A program made the position numbers and the translations under genes. From Streptomyces cellulosae (lineage in GTDB: Bacteria > Actinomycetota > Actinomycetes > Streptomycetales > Streptomycetaceae): a DNA stretch of 64,000 bases. The stretch's first letter is position 1. Every line of letters begins with the position of its first letter. The stretch is taken from NCBI RefSeq assembly GCF_000721105.1, contig NZ_JOEV01000012.1, positions 128,243-192,242 of the forward strand, in the 5' to 3' direction. Of the stretch, positions 7,959 through 17,241 are shown in pieces. The notes under the pieces were generated by a model. That model was not told the origin of the DNA. It ran no database searches and was given only the letters and a program-made list of their open reading frames with translations.

Positions 7959-8810
7959 ATGCGTCCCCCCTACCCGCCACCCCCGGAACGCTCCGCGGAA
8001 CTGCGCCGGCGGTTCGCCGAAGAGGCCCGCTCGGAGCGGCCCGACCTGTCCACGTTGTGTCTGCTGGTGGGCGCGGAGGCGGACGGGACGCTGGACGAGG
8101 CCGGTATGGACGCCGCGCAGATCGAGCTGGACGAGCTGGCCGGACAGCTGCCGTTCCGGCCCGGCGGGCCGCGCTCCTGGGCGGTGGCGCTGTGCGAGCT
8201 GCTCGGGGAGCGGTGCGGGTATCGCGGCTCGGCCGCGGACTATCAGCGGCTGGAGTCGTCGTTGCTGCACGAGGTGCTGCGGCGGCGGCGCGGGCTGCCG
8301 ATCCTGCTGTCGGTGGTGTGGCTGGAGGTGGCGCGGCGGGCGGGGGCGCCGGTGTACGGGGTGGCGCTCCCCGGGCACTTCGTCGTCGGGTTCGGGGAGC
8401 AGGACGAGCAGGTGCTCGCCGACCCCTTCGACGGGGGGCGGGTGCTGACCGGTGCCGACGCCGAGGTGCTGGTCGCGGGGGCCACGGGAACGGCGTTGCA
8501 GCCGTCGATGCTGCGGCCCGCGGCGCCGCTGGAGGTGGTGTCGCGGATCCTGAACAACGTGCGGGCCTGGGCCGCGGCTCGGCCGGAGCGGTCGGATGTG
8601 TCGTTGTGGGCCGTGGAGCTGGCGTTGTTGTTGCCTTCTCATCCGGCCCGGCTGCGGTACGAGCGGGCGCAGGTGCTGGTGCAGCGGGGGGACTTCGTGG
8701 CGGGGGCGGTGGAGTTGGAGGCGTACGCGGAGGTCGTGGCCGCGGTGGATGAGCCGGGGGCGGCGCAGGTGCGCGAGCAGGCCCGTGCGGCTCGGGCCTT
8801 GTTGAACTGA
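7959..8810 (+). CDS. SirB1-family transglutaminase-like protein
   Basis: A 283-residue protein of the SirB1 family (transglutaminase-like fold plus a helical, TPR-like tail). Diagnostic stretches are RRRGLPILLSVVWLEVA and VYGVALPGHFVVGF with the family His, followed by ADPFDGG. The classical catalytic Cys position is not obvious, as in many members. The tail (AVELALLLPSHPARLRYERA) looks like one TPR unit. The ATG at 7959 has GAGAGGG upstream; a GTG at 7938 is a possible alternative. It follows the acetyltransferase by 26 bp and is probably cotranscribed with it. Function is unknown. Confidence 0.82.
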   Translation: MRPPYPPPPERSAELRRRFAEEARSERPDLSTLCLLVGAEADGTLDEAGMDAAQIELDELAGQLPFRPGGPRSWAVALCELLGERCGYRGSAADYQRLESSLLHEVLRRRRGLPILLSVVWLEVARRAGAPVYGVALPGHFVVGFGEQDEQVLADPFDGGRVLTGADAEVLVAGATGTALQPSMLRPAAPLEVVSRILNNVRAWAAARPERSDVSLWAVELALLLPSHPARLRYERAQVLVQRGDFVAGAVELEAYAEVVAAVDEPGAAQVREQARAARALLN

Positions 8811-8829
8811 GCCCCGCGCCGCTCAGGGG

Positions 8830-9444
8830 CTACAACCACCCCTTCTCCCTCGCGATCCTCACCGCCTCCGCGCGATTGCGTACCGCCAGCTTCTGGATCG
8901 CCGTCGAGAGGTAGTTGCGGACTGTGCCCTGGGAGAGGTGAAGGGTCGCTGCCAACTCCGCGTTCGTGGAGCCGTCCGCCGCCGCTCGGAGTATCTCGCG
9001 CTCCCTGTCCGTGAGGGGGTTCGCGCCCTCCGCCAGGGCCGCTGCGGCGAGCGTGGGGTCGATGACCCGTTCGCCGGCCAGGACCTTGCGGACCGCTTCC
9101 GCCAGTTGGGCGGCGGGGGCGTCCTTGACGAGGAAGGCGTCGGCGCCGGCTTCCATGGCGCTGCGCAGGTAGCCGGGGCGACCGAAGGTGGTGAGGACGA
9201 CCAGCTTCAACTCCGGGAGTTCGCCGTGCAGTTGGGCCGCCGCCTCGATGCCCGTCGCGCCCGGCATCTCGATGTCCAGGAGGGCTACGTCCACGGCGTG
9301 GGCTCGGGCGGCGGCCAGTACCTCGTCGCCGCGGGCCACCTGGGCGACGACCTCGATGTCGTCCTCCAGGCCGAGCAGGGCGGCCAGTGCCTCGCGGACC
9401 ATCGACTGGTCCTCGGCGAGCAGCACCTTGATCGTGCGGGTCAT
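8830..9444 (-). CDS. NarL/LuxR-family response regulator
   Basis: A 204-residue response regulator. The receiver has the acidic pair E11/D12, phospho-acceptor D57 (LLDIEMPG), the LTT motif and a conserved Lys (FLVKD). The C-terminal LuxR-type HTH begins at LTDREREIL. The ATG overlaps the kinase stop codon by 4 bp (ATGA), so translation is coupled. It is the last gene of an exporter-kinase-regulator operon, and the natural target is the operon itself; a dyad at 12378-12393 is the candidate site. Confidence 0.92.
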   Translation of the reverse strand: MTRTIKVLLAEDQSMVREALAALLGLEDDIEVVAQVARGDEVLAAARAHAVDVALLDIEMPGATGIEAAAQLHGELPELKLVVLTTFGRPGYLRSAMEAGADAFLVKDAPAAQLAEAVRKVLAGERVIDPTLAAAALAEGANPLTDREREILRAAADGSTNAELAATLHLSQGTVRNYLSTAIQKLAVRNRAEAVRIAREKGWL

Positions 9445-10628
9445 GCGCCGGATCCTACGTCGCCCGCGGGGCCGGCCGGCACGCGGGCGACGAGGCGGAA
9501 ACCGTGCCGGGTCCCGGTCGCGTCCAGGGAACCGCCCGCCTTCTCCAGACGTTCGGTCAGGCCGGTCAGGCCGTTGCCGGGGCCGGAACCGGAGCCGCCG
9601 GAGCCGTTGTCCTCGACGGAGAGTTCGAGGACGGGGCCGTCGAGGGTCTGCTGCCGTACGAGGCCGACGGTGCAACGGCGGGCGCCGCTGTGCCGTACGA
9701 CGTTGGTGACCGCCTCGCGCAGGGCCCAGGCGAGGACCGACTCGCTCTCCTCGGGGACTCCCGTGAGGTCGGGTTCGGACGGCAGGTCGGCGATGACGCC
9801 CGCCGCCGTCAGGGCGACCTGGACGCCCGCGAGTTCGGCGGACAGGCGGGGGCGGCGGTAGCCGGTGACGGCCTCGCGGACGTCGACCAGGGCCTGCCGG
9901 CTGACCTGTTCGATGTCGGCGACCTGCTGGGCGGCCTTGTCGGGGTGGGCGGGCAGCATCCGGCCCGCGAGCTCGCTCTTGAGTGTGATCAGGGAGAGGG
10001 AGTGGCCGAGCAGGTCGTGCAGGTCCCGGGCGAGGCGCAGGCGTTCCTCGTTCGCGGCGAGTTGGGCGACCGTGGCGCGAGCCTGGCGCAACTCGACCGT
10101 GGTCCGCACGAGTTGGCGTACGCCGGTCATCGCGAACCCGATGAGCAGGACCAGGAGGAGCAGGTCGAGCGCCTCGTCCTCGCCGACGTGCAGGCCGACG
10201 AGGAGCATCGTCGCGGCGGTCAGCGGGATCGTCCAGTACGCCGTCCGCAGCGGGAGCGTGGCGCCGCAGGCGACGGAGACGTAGACGTAGAGGCCGAGCC
10301 AGTGCCGGCCGAGGGTGAGGCTCAGCAGGACGGCGAGGGCGCCGAGGACGACGATCAGGATGCCGACCCACCGGGGAGGCAGCGCCGACCTGCTCATGTT
10401 CCGGAACACCAGGGTCAGGTAGGTCCCGACGAAGGCCGCCAGGCCCAGCCAGCCGGCCACCGTGCCGCCGGTGGTGTGGCCGCCGGAGGCGAGGTCGGTG
10501 ACCGGCGAGCTGAGGAAGACGAGCCAGACGCCGATCCACAGCACCTTCGGGAGCAGCTCACGCCGGCTGCTGGGTGCCTGCCCGAGGCGCATCAACGGGA
10601 GCTCCTCGGTCGCGCGGCCTTCCTTCAT
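9441..10628 (-). CDS. Sensor histidine kinase, DesK/LiaS-like (HisKA_3)
   Basis: A 395-residue kinase with several N-terminal membrane segments (about residues 28-170) and almost no extracellular loops, so it probably senses a signal in the membrane. The phospho-accepting His204 lies in ARDLHDLLGHSL (HisKA_3). The HATPase_c domain has an N-box (LREAVTNVVRHS), D-box (VEDNGSGG) and GNGLTGL glycines. ATG at 10628 is 5 bp after the permease stop. It pairs with the overlapping response regulator; the exporter genes upstream suggest a drug or envelope-stress response. Confidence 0.9.
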   Translation of the reverse strand: MKEGRATEELPLMRLGQAPSSRRELLPKVLWIGVWLVFLSSPVTDLASGGHTTGGTVAGWLGLAAFVGTYLTLVFRNMSRSALPPRWVGILIVVLGALAVLLSLTLGRHWLGLYVYVSVACGATLPLRTAYWTIPLTAATMLLVGLHVGEDEALDLLLLVLLIGFAMTGVRQLVRTTVELRQARATVAQLAANEERLRLARDLHDLLGHSLSLITLKSELAGRMLPAHPDKAAQQVADIEQVSRQALVDVREAVTGYRRPRLSAELAGVQVALTAAGVIADLPSEPDLTGVPEESESVLAWALREAVTNVVRHSGARRCTVGLVRQQTLDGPVLELSVEDNGSGGSGSGPGNGLTGLTERLEKAGGSLDATGTRHGFRLVARVPAGPAGDVGSGA

Positions 10629-10633
10629 GGCGC

Positions 10634-11374
10634 TCACGCCTTCAGGGTGTCCTTCCGGTACAGCCAGGCCGCGCCGCCCGCGAACAGGGCGAAGGACACG
10701 GCGAGGATGGCGAGGTCCTGTACGTGCGGGGCGCGGCTCTGTTCGATGGCCTGCCCGAGGGCAGCGTACGCGTGGGTGGGCAGCCATTCGGCGATGTCCT
10801 GCAACCAGGACGGGAACGTCGTCGTCGGCATCCACAGGCCGCCGAGCATCGACAGGCCGAAGTACGTCAGCATCGTGATGGGGCGGACGGCGTCCCCGCC
10901 GGCCAGGTAGCCGATGGCGACGCCGAGTGCGGCGAAGACGAGGCTGCCGGCCCAGATCGCGCCGGTCAGCGCGAGCCACTGCCAGGCGTCCAGGCGTACG
11001 TCCTTCACGGCCGCGGCGACCACGAAGACGATGACGATGGACGGGAGGCTGACGACCGCGGCGCTCGCCGTCTTCGCGAGGACATAACCGCGCCCGGGCA
11101 GGGTGGTCAGCCTGAGCTGCCGCACCCAGCCGGACTCCCGCTCCTTGGCGATGCGCTCGCTGTTGCCCATCAGGACGGCGGTGAGGGCGCCGAAGGAGGC
11201 CATGGAGACCATCATGTACGTCGGCAGGGTCAGGCCGGTGCCGTCGACCCTGGTGGTGCCGTCGGCGTTGCCGGCGATGATCAGGAACAGGACCGACGGG
11301 TAGATCACCGAGAAGAACAGGAACTTGCGGTTGCGCAGGGCGCGGGTGAGTTCCAGCTTGATCAGGCTGTTCAC
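10634..11374 (-). CDS. ABC-2 type exporter permease
   Basis: A 246-residue integral membrane protein with six predicted membrane segments and the ABC-2 layout: a basic cytoplasmic start (IKLELTRALRNRKF), a charged loop NSERIAKERESGWVRQL between helices 2 and 3, and a C-terminal positive end. The GTG start overlaps the ATPase stop by 4 bp. It forms a DrrAB-like exporter with the ATPase upstream. The substrate is unknown; lipids or antimicrobials are usual for the family. Confidence 0.88.
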   Translation of the reverse strand: MNSLIKLELTRALRNRKFLFFSVIYPSVLFLIIAGNADGTTRVDGTGLTLPTYMMVSMASFGALTAVLMGNSERIAKERESGWVRQLRLTTLPGRGYVLAKTASAAVVSLPSIVIVFVVAAAVKDVRLDAWQWLALTGAIWAGSLVFAALGVAIGYLAGGDAVRPITMLTYFGLSMLGGLWMPTTTFPSWLQDIAEWLPTHAYAALGQAIEQSRAPHVQDLAILAVSFALFAGGAAWLYRKDTLKA

Positions 11375-12318
11375 TTCGACTTCGCCTCCTCGGCGGCGGT
11401 GATGGCGACGAAGGCCTGCTCCAGACCGAGGCCGGCGACTTCGAGGTTGCGGGGGTAGAGGCCGAGGCCGTAGAGGGCGTGGACGGTCGCGTCGGCGTCG
11501 GAGGACTGGATACGGACGGTCTGACCGGAGACGTCGATCGAGGTCAGGAAGGGCAGGGCGCGCAGTGGGGCCTCGTCGATACGGCCGTCGCCCAGGTCGA
11601 AGGAGATCCGCCGGGCGCCCGCCTTGGCCTTGATCTCGGCGGCCGTGCCGTCGGCGAGGAGCCGGCCGCGGTGCAGGACGAGGACGCGGTCGGCGATGGC
11701 GTCGGCCTCTTCGAGGTAGTGGGTGGCGAACAGGACCGTACGTCCCTGGTCGGCCTGTTCGCGCATGGTGGCCCAGAAGCCCTGCCGGGTGGTGACGTCC
11801 ATGCCGGTGGTCGGCTCGTCCAGGACGATCAGGTCGCTGTCCCCGGCGGTGGCGAGGGCGAAGCGGACGCGCTGGGCCTGGCCGCCGGAGAGCTTGTCGA
11901 CCTTGCGGTCGGCGAGTTGGCCGATTCCGGCGCGGGCCAGGACGTCGGAGGGGCGGTACGGCTTCGGGTGCAGGTCGCAGGCGAGCCGGACCAGTTCGGC
12001 GACTGTCACCTCGTCCATCAGGCCGCCGCTCTGGAGCATCGCGCCCACCCGCCCGGCGACGATCGCCTCGCGCGGGGTGGTGCCGAAGAGACGGACGGTG
12101 CCGCTGTCGGGGTGCTTGAGGCCGAGCAGCAGGTCGAGGGTGGTGGACTTGCCGGCACCGTTGGGGCCGAGCAGCGCCACGGTCTCCCCCGGGCGCAGGG
12201 TCAGGGTCAGGCCGTCCACGGCCCGTACGTTCCCGTAGGTCTTGCTCACCTCGTCGAACCCGACCACCGGGGTGGGCGAAGGGGTGGGGGTGGTTGGGGT
12301 CCCAGCCGTCGTCGTCAT
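11371..12318 (-). CDS. ABC exporter ATP-binding protein
   Basis: A 315-residue DrrA-type ATPase. A Pro/Thr-rich leader (1-18) is followed by Walker A GPNGAGKST (51-59), signature LSGGQ (143-147), Walker B LIVLDEPT and an H-loop His in FATHYLEEAD. The C-terminal 80 residues are the extension common in drug and lipid exporters. The start at 12318 is the first ATG after the promoter region; its ribosome site is weak, so a nearby start is possible. First gene of the four-gene exporter/two-component operon. Confidence 0.9.
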   Translation of the reverse strand: MTTTAGTPTTPTPSPTPVVGFDEVSKTYGNVRAVDGLTLTLRPGETVALLGPNGAGKSTTLDLLLGLKHPDSGTVRLFGTTPREAIVAGRVGAMLQSGGLMDEVTVAELVRLACDLHPKPYRPSDVLARAGIGQLADRKVDKLSGGQAQRVRFALATAGDSDLIVLDEPTTGMDVTTRQGFWATMREQADQGRTVLFATHYLEEADAIADRVLVLHRGRLLADGTAAEIKAKAGARRISFDLGDGRIDEAPLRALPFLTSIDVSGQTVRIQSSDADATVHALYGLGLYPRNLEVAGLGLEQAFVAITAAEEAKSK

Positions 12319-12377
12319 GTGATCCAGGATGGCCGCGGCGGCTCGGGGCCCGGCAGTGTCGGTGGTCCCGACTACCG

Positions 12378-12393
12378 CATGACAGATGTCATG
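12378..12393. promoter_or_regulatory. Inverted repeat upstream of the exporter/two-component operon
   Basis: CATGACAGATGTCATG has perfect 7-bp arms (CATGACA and TGTCATG) with a 2-bp spacer, 60 bp upstream of the ATPase start. NarL-type regulators bind dyads of about this size, so it is a good candidate operator for the regulator encoded at the end of the operon. This is inference from position and symmetry. Confidence 0.5.
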
Positions 12394-12421
12394 GGGGGCG
12401 CCCGGTGTCCGGGCGCCCCCC
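12393..12421. terminator. Hairpin after the Gly-rich membrane protein gene
   Basis: A perfect 13-bp GC stem (12393-12405 with 12409-12421) with a TGT loop. It lies 46 bp past the stop of the gene at 12468 and directly before the exporter operon, so it separates the two transcripts. Confidence 0.8.
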
Positions 12422-12467
12422 GTGGTGTGCGGCTGAGCGGCGTGCGAGCGGTGGAGCGGAGTGCCGG

Positions 12468-15341
12468 CTACGTCGGGTTCGTGTCGATCGTCGCGACCCG
12501 GCTCGCCGGAGTCTTGCCGAGGAGCGCCGGGCGCATCGCGCCGATCACGTCCTGGGGCGTGACGGCGGTCTTCGTGCCGTTGCCCCGGGCGATCAGTACG
12601 CCGTCGAAGGCTCCGCCGTACAACTCCTTCAGCGCGGCGGTGTCGTAGTACTCGACCAGCTTGCCCTGGGGGTCGGGCCTGGCCCCGAGGAACTTCCACA
12701 GGGAGTTCTCGGGACTGAACTTGACCTCGACCGCGCCGGCCTTGACCGTCACGAAGCCCGACATAGCCGGCTCCGCGAACGCCTTCATGAACCGGTCCAC
12801 CTCGGCGTTCGAGACCTTCGGCTGCTGGGTGGTCGTCGGCACGGCGACCGGGTCGGCGCTTCCCGTCTGGACCTGGGTGCGGTACGCCTCCTCGACCGCC
12901 TTGGTCGACTTGGCGACGTCGACGCCCTTGCCCGCCTTGCCGTAGACGGCGACGGCCTTGCCGGACTCGAACTTGACCGTGCCCTCGGTGACCGAGCCGG
13001 AGCCGCCGGCGGCGTCCTGGAGTTCCGCGTGCAGCTTCTCCTCGTCGACCGGCATGACCGGTTCGACCACCCGGTGGTTGCCGAACAGCGAGCCGATCAC
13101 GGAGACCGGGTTGTAGTCGCTGTGCGCCGCCGCGCTCACCGTGGACGCCATGTCGAACTGGAGCCCTGCCTGCTCCGGCTTGAGCGTGACGGTCTTGCCG
13201 TTCACCGAGAGTTTCAGGTCCTTGTTCACCCGGGTGTCGAAGGTTTGGTTGAGCTTCTCGACCGCGTCGTCCCGGGTGCCGCCGCCGATGTCGACGCCGA
13301 GCACGGTGGTGCCCTTGGGCACGTCGGTGTGGTTCATCAGCAGCCCGGCGCCGTAGGCGGCGCCGCCGATGACGAACACGCCGACACCGAGCAGGACCAG
13401 TTTGCTGCGCCCCTTCTTCTTTTTCGGCGCGGAGGCGGCGGGCGCGCTCTGCGTGCCGCTCTCGGGCGGCTTCGGGGCGTGCGGGACCGGTCCGTCGGTG
13501 CGCGTTCCGGGCGGGAAGCTCGCGGTGCGGTCGGTCGGCACGACGGGGATACCGCTGGTGACGGTGTGCCCGGACACGTTGTCCGCCGCCCGGCCGAAGC
13601 CGGGGCCACCGGGTTCCGGGGCGGGCTTCTGCGGGGTGAGGATCGCGGTGTCGTCACTCAGGCCCCCGGGGCCCGCGCCGGGGGCGGCGAGGCCGGAGGG
13701 GGTGCGCGGGTTCCCTGGACCGCCGGGGCCACCGGGGCCGCCTGGACCCCCCTGGCCAGGGGGCCCACCAGGCCCGCCAAGGCCGGAGGGCTTACCGGTC
13801 CCACCGGGACCACCGAGGCCGGAGGGCCCACCTGGCCCACCGAGGCCGCCGGGAGCGCCCGGGCCGGAGAGGCTGCCGGGGCCGCCTGGACCAGCGGGTC
13901 CACCCAGTCCGGGGCGTTCACCTGAGCCACCCCGCCCGCCGGGAGCACCCGGACCGCCGGGGCCGCCGGGGCCGGACGAACTGCCGGGGCCGCCGAGACC
14001 GGAGGCGTTGCCGTGACGTCCCTGCCCACCAGGGCCGCCAGGACCACCGGCGCCGCCGGGACCGCCGAACCCGTCGGACGCGCTCGGCCCACCCGGGCCG
14101 CCGGGACCGCCGAAGGGGTCAGCCGTCCCCGGTCCACCCGGACCACCCGGTCCACCGAAGCCGTTGGCGGCACCGGAGCCGCCCGGACCGCCGAAGCCGT
14201 CGGGCGCGTTGAAGTCGCGGGATGTGTCGAAGCCGCCGGGACCAGGGCCGGCGGGCGGTGCCAGTGGGCCGTCGCCGGTGACCGGGCCGCCGGTCGGACC
14301 CGCGGGGCCCTGCGGACGACCGGAACCGCCCGGCCCACCGTGACCGTTCGGCCCGCTGAAGCCGCTCGCGCCACTGGGGTCACCCGGCCCGCCCGGGCCG
14401 CCGTACGCACCCTGGCCGCTCTGGCCGTCCTGGCCGCCCGGGGCGCCCTGGCCGCCGTAACCGCTCAGATCCTCGTCGTAGGCGCTCAAGGCGCTCTGGC
14501 CGTTCTGGCCGCCCGCACCGCTCTGTCCGCCGCCGTTCTCCGAGAAGTACGGCAGGTCGTCGCGGCGTGGTTCGCCGGGGCGGGAGCCGTTGCCCAGCGG
14601 GCCCGCGGCCAGTGCCTCGGTCACGTCGAAGGAACCGGTGCCGCCGCCGTGCCCGGGAGCCACCGGGCCACCGGTCGCACCGGGCAGCCCGGCACCGTTC
14701 GTACCGCCGGAACGCGAACCGCCCGGCATGCTCATGGAACCGACCACACCACCGGGCCGACCGCCACCGGAACGCTTACCGCCTCCACCGCCGGAGGCAC
14801 CCGCATCCGCACCGGAACCCGAGCCAGATCCCGCGCCCGTGCCCGCGCCCGAACCACCCGGCACACCGGCCCCGTTGGTCGAGCCGCCGCCCTGACCGCC
14901 CTTGGCCGGCCCGAACTTGCGCGGCGCGAACCAGTCGCTGGCCTTCTCCTCGCCACCCGGCCCGGACTCGCCGGACGGTTCGCCCGCGCTCGTGCCCGTG
15001 CCCGTCCCCAGGAACGTGCCGGTGGAGGTGGAGGTGGAGGTGGACGTCCCGGCGCCCCGCGCCGACGACCCGGCGTCCGTTCTGTCGTCGGTCGCCTCGG
15101 TGTCGCCGACGGTCTTGCGTACGACGACCGGCGGGATGGGCCGGGATCCGGGGATGTTGATCCGGATCCGGGTCGTCAGCGTGGTCTCGGTCTTGCGTTC
15201 CTCCGGCCGCGCGGCCGAACGGTCCGCGTCCGGACCGCCGTCGGACACCGCGGGTGTCCCGTACGGCGGCGTGCCCGAGGGATAGGCGGCTCCGCCGCGC
15301 CCGTTGGGCCCGGAGGACGGACTGTCAGTTTCACGACTCAA
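12468..15341 (-). CDS. Gly/Pro-rich membrane protein with PG_binding_4 (VanW-associated) repeats
   Basis: A 957-residue protein in three parts. Residues 1 to about 640 are cytoplasmic-side low-complexity sequence: Ser/Thr/Gly runs, then about 300 residues dominated by GGPGGPG units that look collagen-like but are interrupted. One membrane segment follows (about 643-665, [14 protein letters not shown] after a KKKKGRSK stop-transfer). The outside part has two PG_binding_4-type repeats; [19 protein letters not shown] opens the first. No C-terminal VanW domain is visible: the protein ends after the second repeat. TTG at 15341 is chosen for GGGAG upstream. A link between cell wall and cytoplasm is inferred only from the architecture. 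Confidence 0.75.
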   Translation of the reverse strand: MSRETDSPSSGPNGRGGAAYPSGTPPYGTPAVSDGGPDADRSAARPEERKTETTLTTRIRINIPGSRPIPPVVVRKTVGDTEATDDRTDAGSSARGAGTSTSTSTSTGTFLGTGTGTSAGEPSGESGPGGEEKASDWFAPRKFGPAKGGQGGGSTNGAGVPGGSGAGTGAGSGSGSGADAGASGGGGGKRSGGGRPGGVVGSMSMPGGSRSGGTNGAGLPGATGGPVAPGHGGGTGSFDVTEALAAGPLGNGSRPGEPRRDDLPYFSENGGGQSGAGGQNGQSALSAYDEDLSGYGGQGAPGGQDGQSGQGAYGGPGGPGDPSGASGFSGPNGHGGPGGSGRPQGPAGPTGGPVTGDGPLAPPAGPGPGGFDTSRDFNAPDGFGGPGGSGAANGFGGPGGPGGPGTADPFGGPGGPGGPSASDGFGGPGGAGGPGGPGGQGRHGNASGLGGPGSSSGPGGPGGPGAPGGRGGSGERPGLGGPAGPGGPGSLSGPGAPGGLGGPGGPSGLGGPGGTGKPSGLGGPGGPPGQGGPGGPGGPGGPGNPRTPSGLAAPGAGPGGLSDDTAILTPQKPAPEPGGPGFGRAADNVSGHTVTSGIPVVPTDRTASFPPGTRTDGPVPHAPKPPESGTQSAPAASAPKKKKGRSKLVLLGVGVFVIGGAAYGAGLLMNHTDVPKGTTVLGVDIGGGTRDDAVEKLNQTFDTRVNKDLKLSVNGKTVTLKPEQAGLQFDMASTVSAAAHSDYNPVSVIGSLFGNHRVVEPVMPVDEEKLHAELQDAAGGSGSVTEGTVKFESGKAVAVYGKAGKGVDVAKSTKAVEEAYRTQVQTGSADPVAVPTTTQQPKVSNAEVDRFMKAFAEPAMSGFVTVKAGAVEVKFSPENSLWKFLGARPDPQGKLVEYYDTAALKELYGGAFDGVLIARGNGTKTAVTPQDVIGAMRPALLGKTPASRVATIDTNPT

Positions 15342-15499
15342 GGCAGGTTCTCCCGGTTGGCTCCGCCGCCCGCGTTACGACCTCTCTCGGGCGGCTCGGC
15401 GGCGCGCACCACCATACTGGCCATGCCTGGCGCGTATCCCACGACCGTTGGGGAAACCATCACGGGACTCCCACCGACTTGGTACGGCGAAGTGGTACG

Positions 15500-15913
15500 T
15501 CACTTGCCAAGTCGGGCGCCGTCGCCGCCCGGTTGCCGCCCCGGGCCAAGGGTGGCGCAGATCACAGCCACCGCCATGCCGCCGAGCAGGAAGAGGTAGG
15601 AGCCGCCTCCCGCGGCGAAGACGAAGTCGCCTTCCGGCCGGCTGGCGGTGAGCAGGATGACCGCGATCAGCCATCCGGCGGCCGGTGCGACGGCCGCGCC
15701 CCGGCTGCCGGCGCCGCGGGCCCCGCCCAGACACAGCCCCGCCTCACCGGCCAGCGCGAGCAGCAGACCGCCCGGGAACCAGCCGGACTGCACCAGCGCC
15801 CCGGCAACCCCGACGATCGCGCCGAGCACGAAGAGTCCCAGGTAGGCGGCGGCCCGCCCGAAGGACGGCCGTTGCAGCGGCTGGGCCAGCAGGGAAGGCG
15901 TGCGGTCGCTCAT
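15500..15913 (-). CDS. Small integral membrane protein (DUF6113-like)
   Basis: A 137-residue protein with about four membrane segments (starting [20 protein letters not shown]) and short loops. The ATG overlaps the mshB stop by 4 bp (ATGA), so it is translated together with mshB. It resembles the DUF6113 membrane proteins that often follow mshB in Streptomyces, recalled rather than searched. No catalytic motif. A role connected with mycothiol is suggested only by position. Confidence 0.72.
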   Translation of the reverse strand: MSDRTPSLLAQPLQRPSFGRAAAYLGLFVLGAIVGVAGALVQSGWFPGGLLLALAGEAGLCLGGARGAGSRGAAVAPAAGWLIAVILLTASRPEGDFVFAAGGGSYLFLLGGMAVAVICATLGPGRQPGGDGARLGK

Positions 15914-16800
15914 GACGCCACCCCGCTGCCGTCCGAAGCGGCCCCGGCGGCCCCCACGATCCCCGCGAACAAGTCCGACTCCCTTCCGGCCGCCCGTTCT
16001 CCCCGCACCAACTCGTAGTACTCGCTGGTGAGCACCGGCTGGGCGAGGTCGTTGGACAGGGCGAAGTACGGCTCGGCCACCGTGATCTGCGTGGCGTGCG
16101 CACGCATCGCGGCGGCCTTGGCGGCGGCGTACGCGGTGCCGTCGATCTCGGTGGTGATCCGTGCGTCGTCGACCACACCCGGTACGTCGTCGATGGCGGC
16201 CGACTTGGTGAAGGGGAGGCCGGGCAGCTCCCGCTCCAGCCGGGCGAAGGCCTCCTCGGCTACGGAGCGTGGCACCCGGTTCCAGTAGACCTTGGGGATC
16301 TCGTACCCCGACCCGGCGGCCAGCTCGACGGCCCGCATGGCGACGCGGTGGGCCTGGATGTGGTCGGGGTGGCCGTAGCCGCCGTGGTCGTCGTAGGTGA
16401 CGAGGACCTGCGGACGTACCTCGCGGATCACCTCGACGAGGTGTCCGGCGGCGGCGTCGACGTCCGCCTGCCAGAAGCAGGCGGGGTCGTCGTTGTCGGC
16501 GAGGCCCATCATCCCGGAGTCCCGGAACCGGCCCGGTCCGCCGAGCAGCCGGAAGTCGTCGACACCGAGCTCGCTCATCGCGGCGGTGAGCTCGCGCAGC
16601 CGGTACTCCCCCAGGGCGGTGCCGGTCAGGTGCCGGCGCTCGGGCGGGATGACCTCGCCGTGCTCGCCGAGCGTGCAGGTGACCAGGGTCACCCGGGCAC
16701 CCTCGGCGGCGTACCGGGCCATGGTCGCGCCGTTGTTGATCGACTCGTCGTCCGGGTGCGCGTGCACCAGCAGCAGACGCCGGGCGGGCAGTTCCGTCAT
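15910..16800 (-). CDS. mshB: GlcNAc-inositol deacetylase of mycothiol synthesis
   Basis: A 296-residue LmbE/PIG-L family zinc deacetylase. It removes acetyl from 1-D-myo-inosityl-2-acetamido-2-deoxy-alpha-D-glucopyranoside, the second step towards mycothiol, the actinobacterial glutathione substitute. The zinc and catalytic residues are in HAHPDDES (H15, D17/D18) and GHPDHIQAH. Full family length with ATG at 16800. Its downstream neighbour overlaps it. The GC-rich strand opposite carries long open frames that are shadows. Confidence 0.94.
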   Translation of the reverse strand: MTELPARRLLLVHAHPDDESINNGATMARYAAEGARVTLVTCTLGEHGEVIPPERRHLTGTALGEYRLRELTAAMSELGVDDFRLLGGPGRFRDSGMMGLADNDDPACFWQADVDAAAGHLVEVIREVRPQVLVTYDDHGGYGHPDHIQAHRVAMRAVELAAGSGYEIPKVYWNRVPRSVAEEAFARLERELPGLPFTKSAAIDDVPGVVDDARITTEIDGTAYAAAKAAAMRAHATQITVAEPYFALSNDLAQPVLTSEYYELVRGERAAGRESDLFAGIVGAAGAASDGSGVAS

Positions 16801-16883
16801 GGGGCCACCCTACGAGGCCCACAGCCTCCCCTGGTCACCTCCCCGGCCGCCCGTGACCAGGTCGGCGTATTCCCACCTCCAGC

Positions 16884-17125
16884 TCACCCGCGAACCGCTC
16901 TCGTCGCTTCGTCCAGGACGGCACTGAGCTCCCGCAGGGCGTCCCTCGCGATGACAGGGCCCTCGTGCTCCAGATCACAACCGCCTTGGCGAAAGCGTCG
17001 TCCTTGCTCGCCCGCATCTCGCCCAGACGGCTTGGACCGACGACCGCGAGGGCCGCGCGCAAGGCGTCCGGGGTCCGCTCGGGACGGGGGATCCGCTCGC
17101 GTGCGCTGTCAGGCCGAGTGCTCAT
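16884..17125 (-). pseudogene. Decayed DUF6247-like gene
   Basis: A good AGGAGG site and ATG (17125) open a frame with RTPDALRAALAVVGPSRLGEM, matching the start of DUF6247-type proteins. After DDAFAKA the original frame becomes unrelated Arg/Ser-rich sequence, while the -1 frame gives GCDLEHEGPVIARDALRELS and then a normal-looking VLDEATRAVRG end with stop at 16884. The part between (about 40-45 residues in relatives, recalled) is missing. Internal deletion plus frameshift is the simplest reading. Alternatively the long frame to 16835 is a short live protein. Confidence 0.5.
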
Positions 17126-17241
17126 CGTGGCCTCCTGGGGGCGCCCTGGCCAGGGAATCGGGGCGGGGCGGCAGTAGGGCTGGGCTGCGAGCGCGGCAGA
17201 TGACACGGCGGTGCGGGGCTTGTCCGTCTGCGTGGAACTGG

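Noticed and set aside
12294..13925. Long plus-strand open frame opposite the Gly-rich membrane protein gene
   Set aside because: It is a GC-bias shadow: its translation is Arg/Gly/Asp-rich without any domain, while the minus strand has a membrane helix and known repeats.
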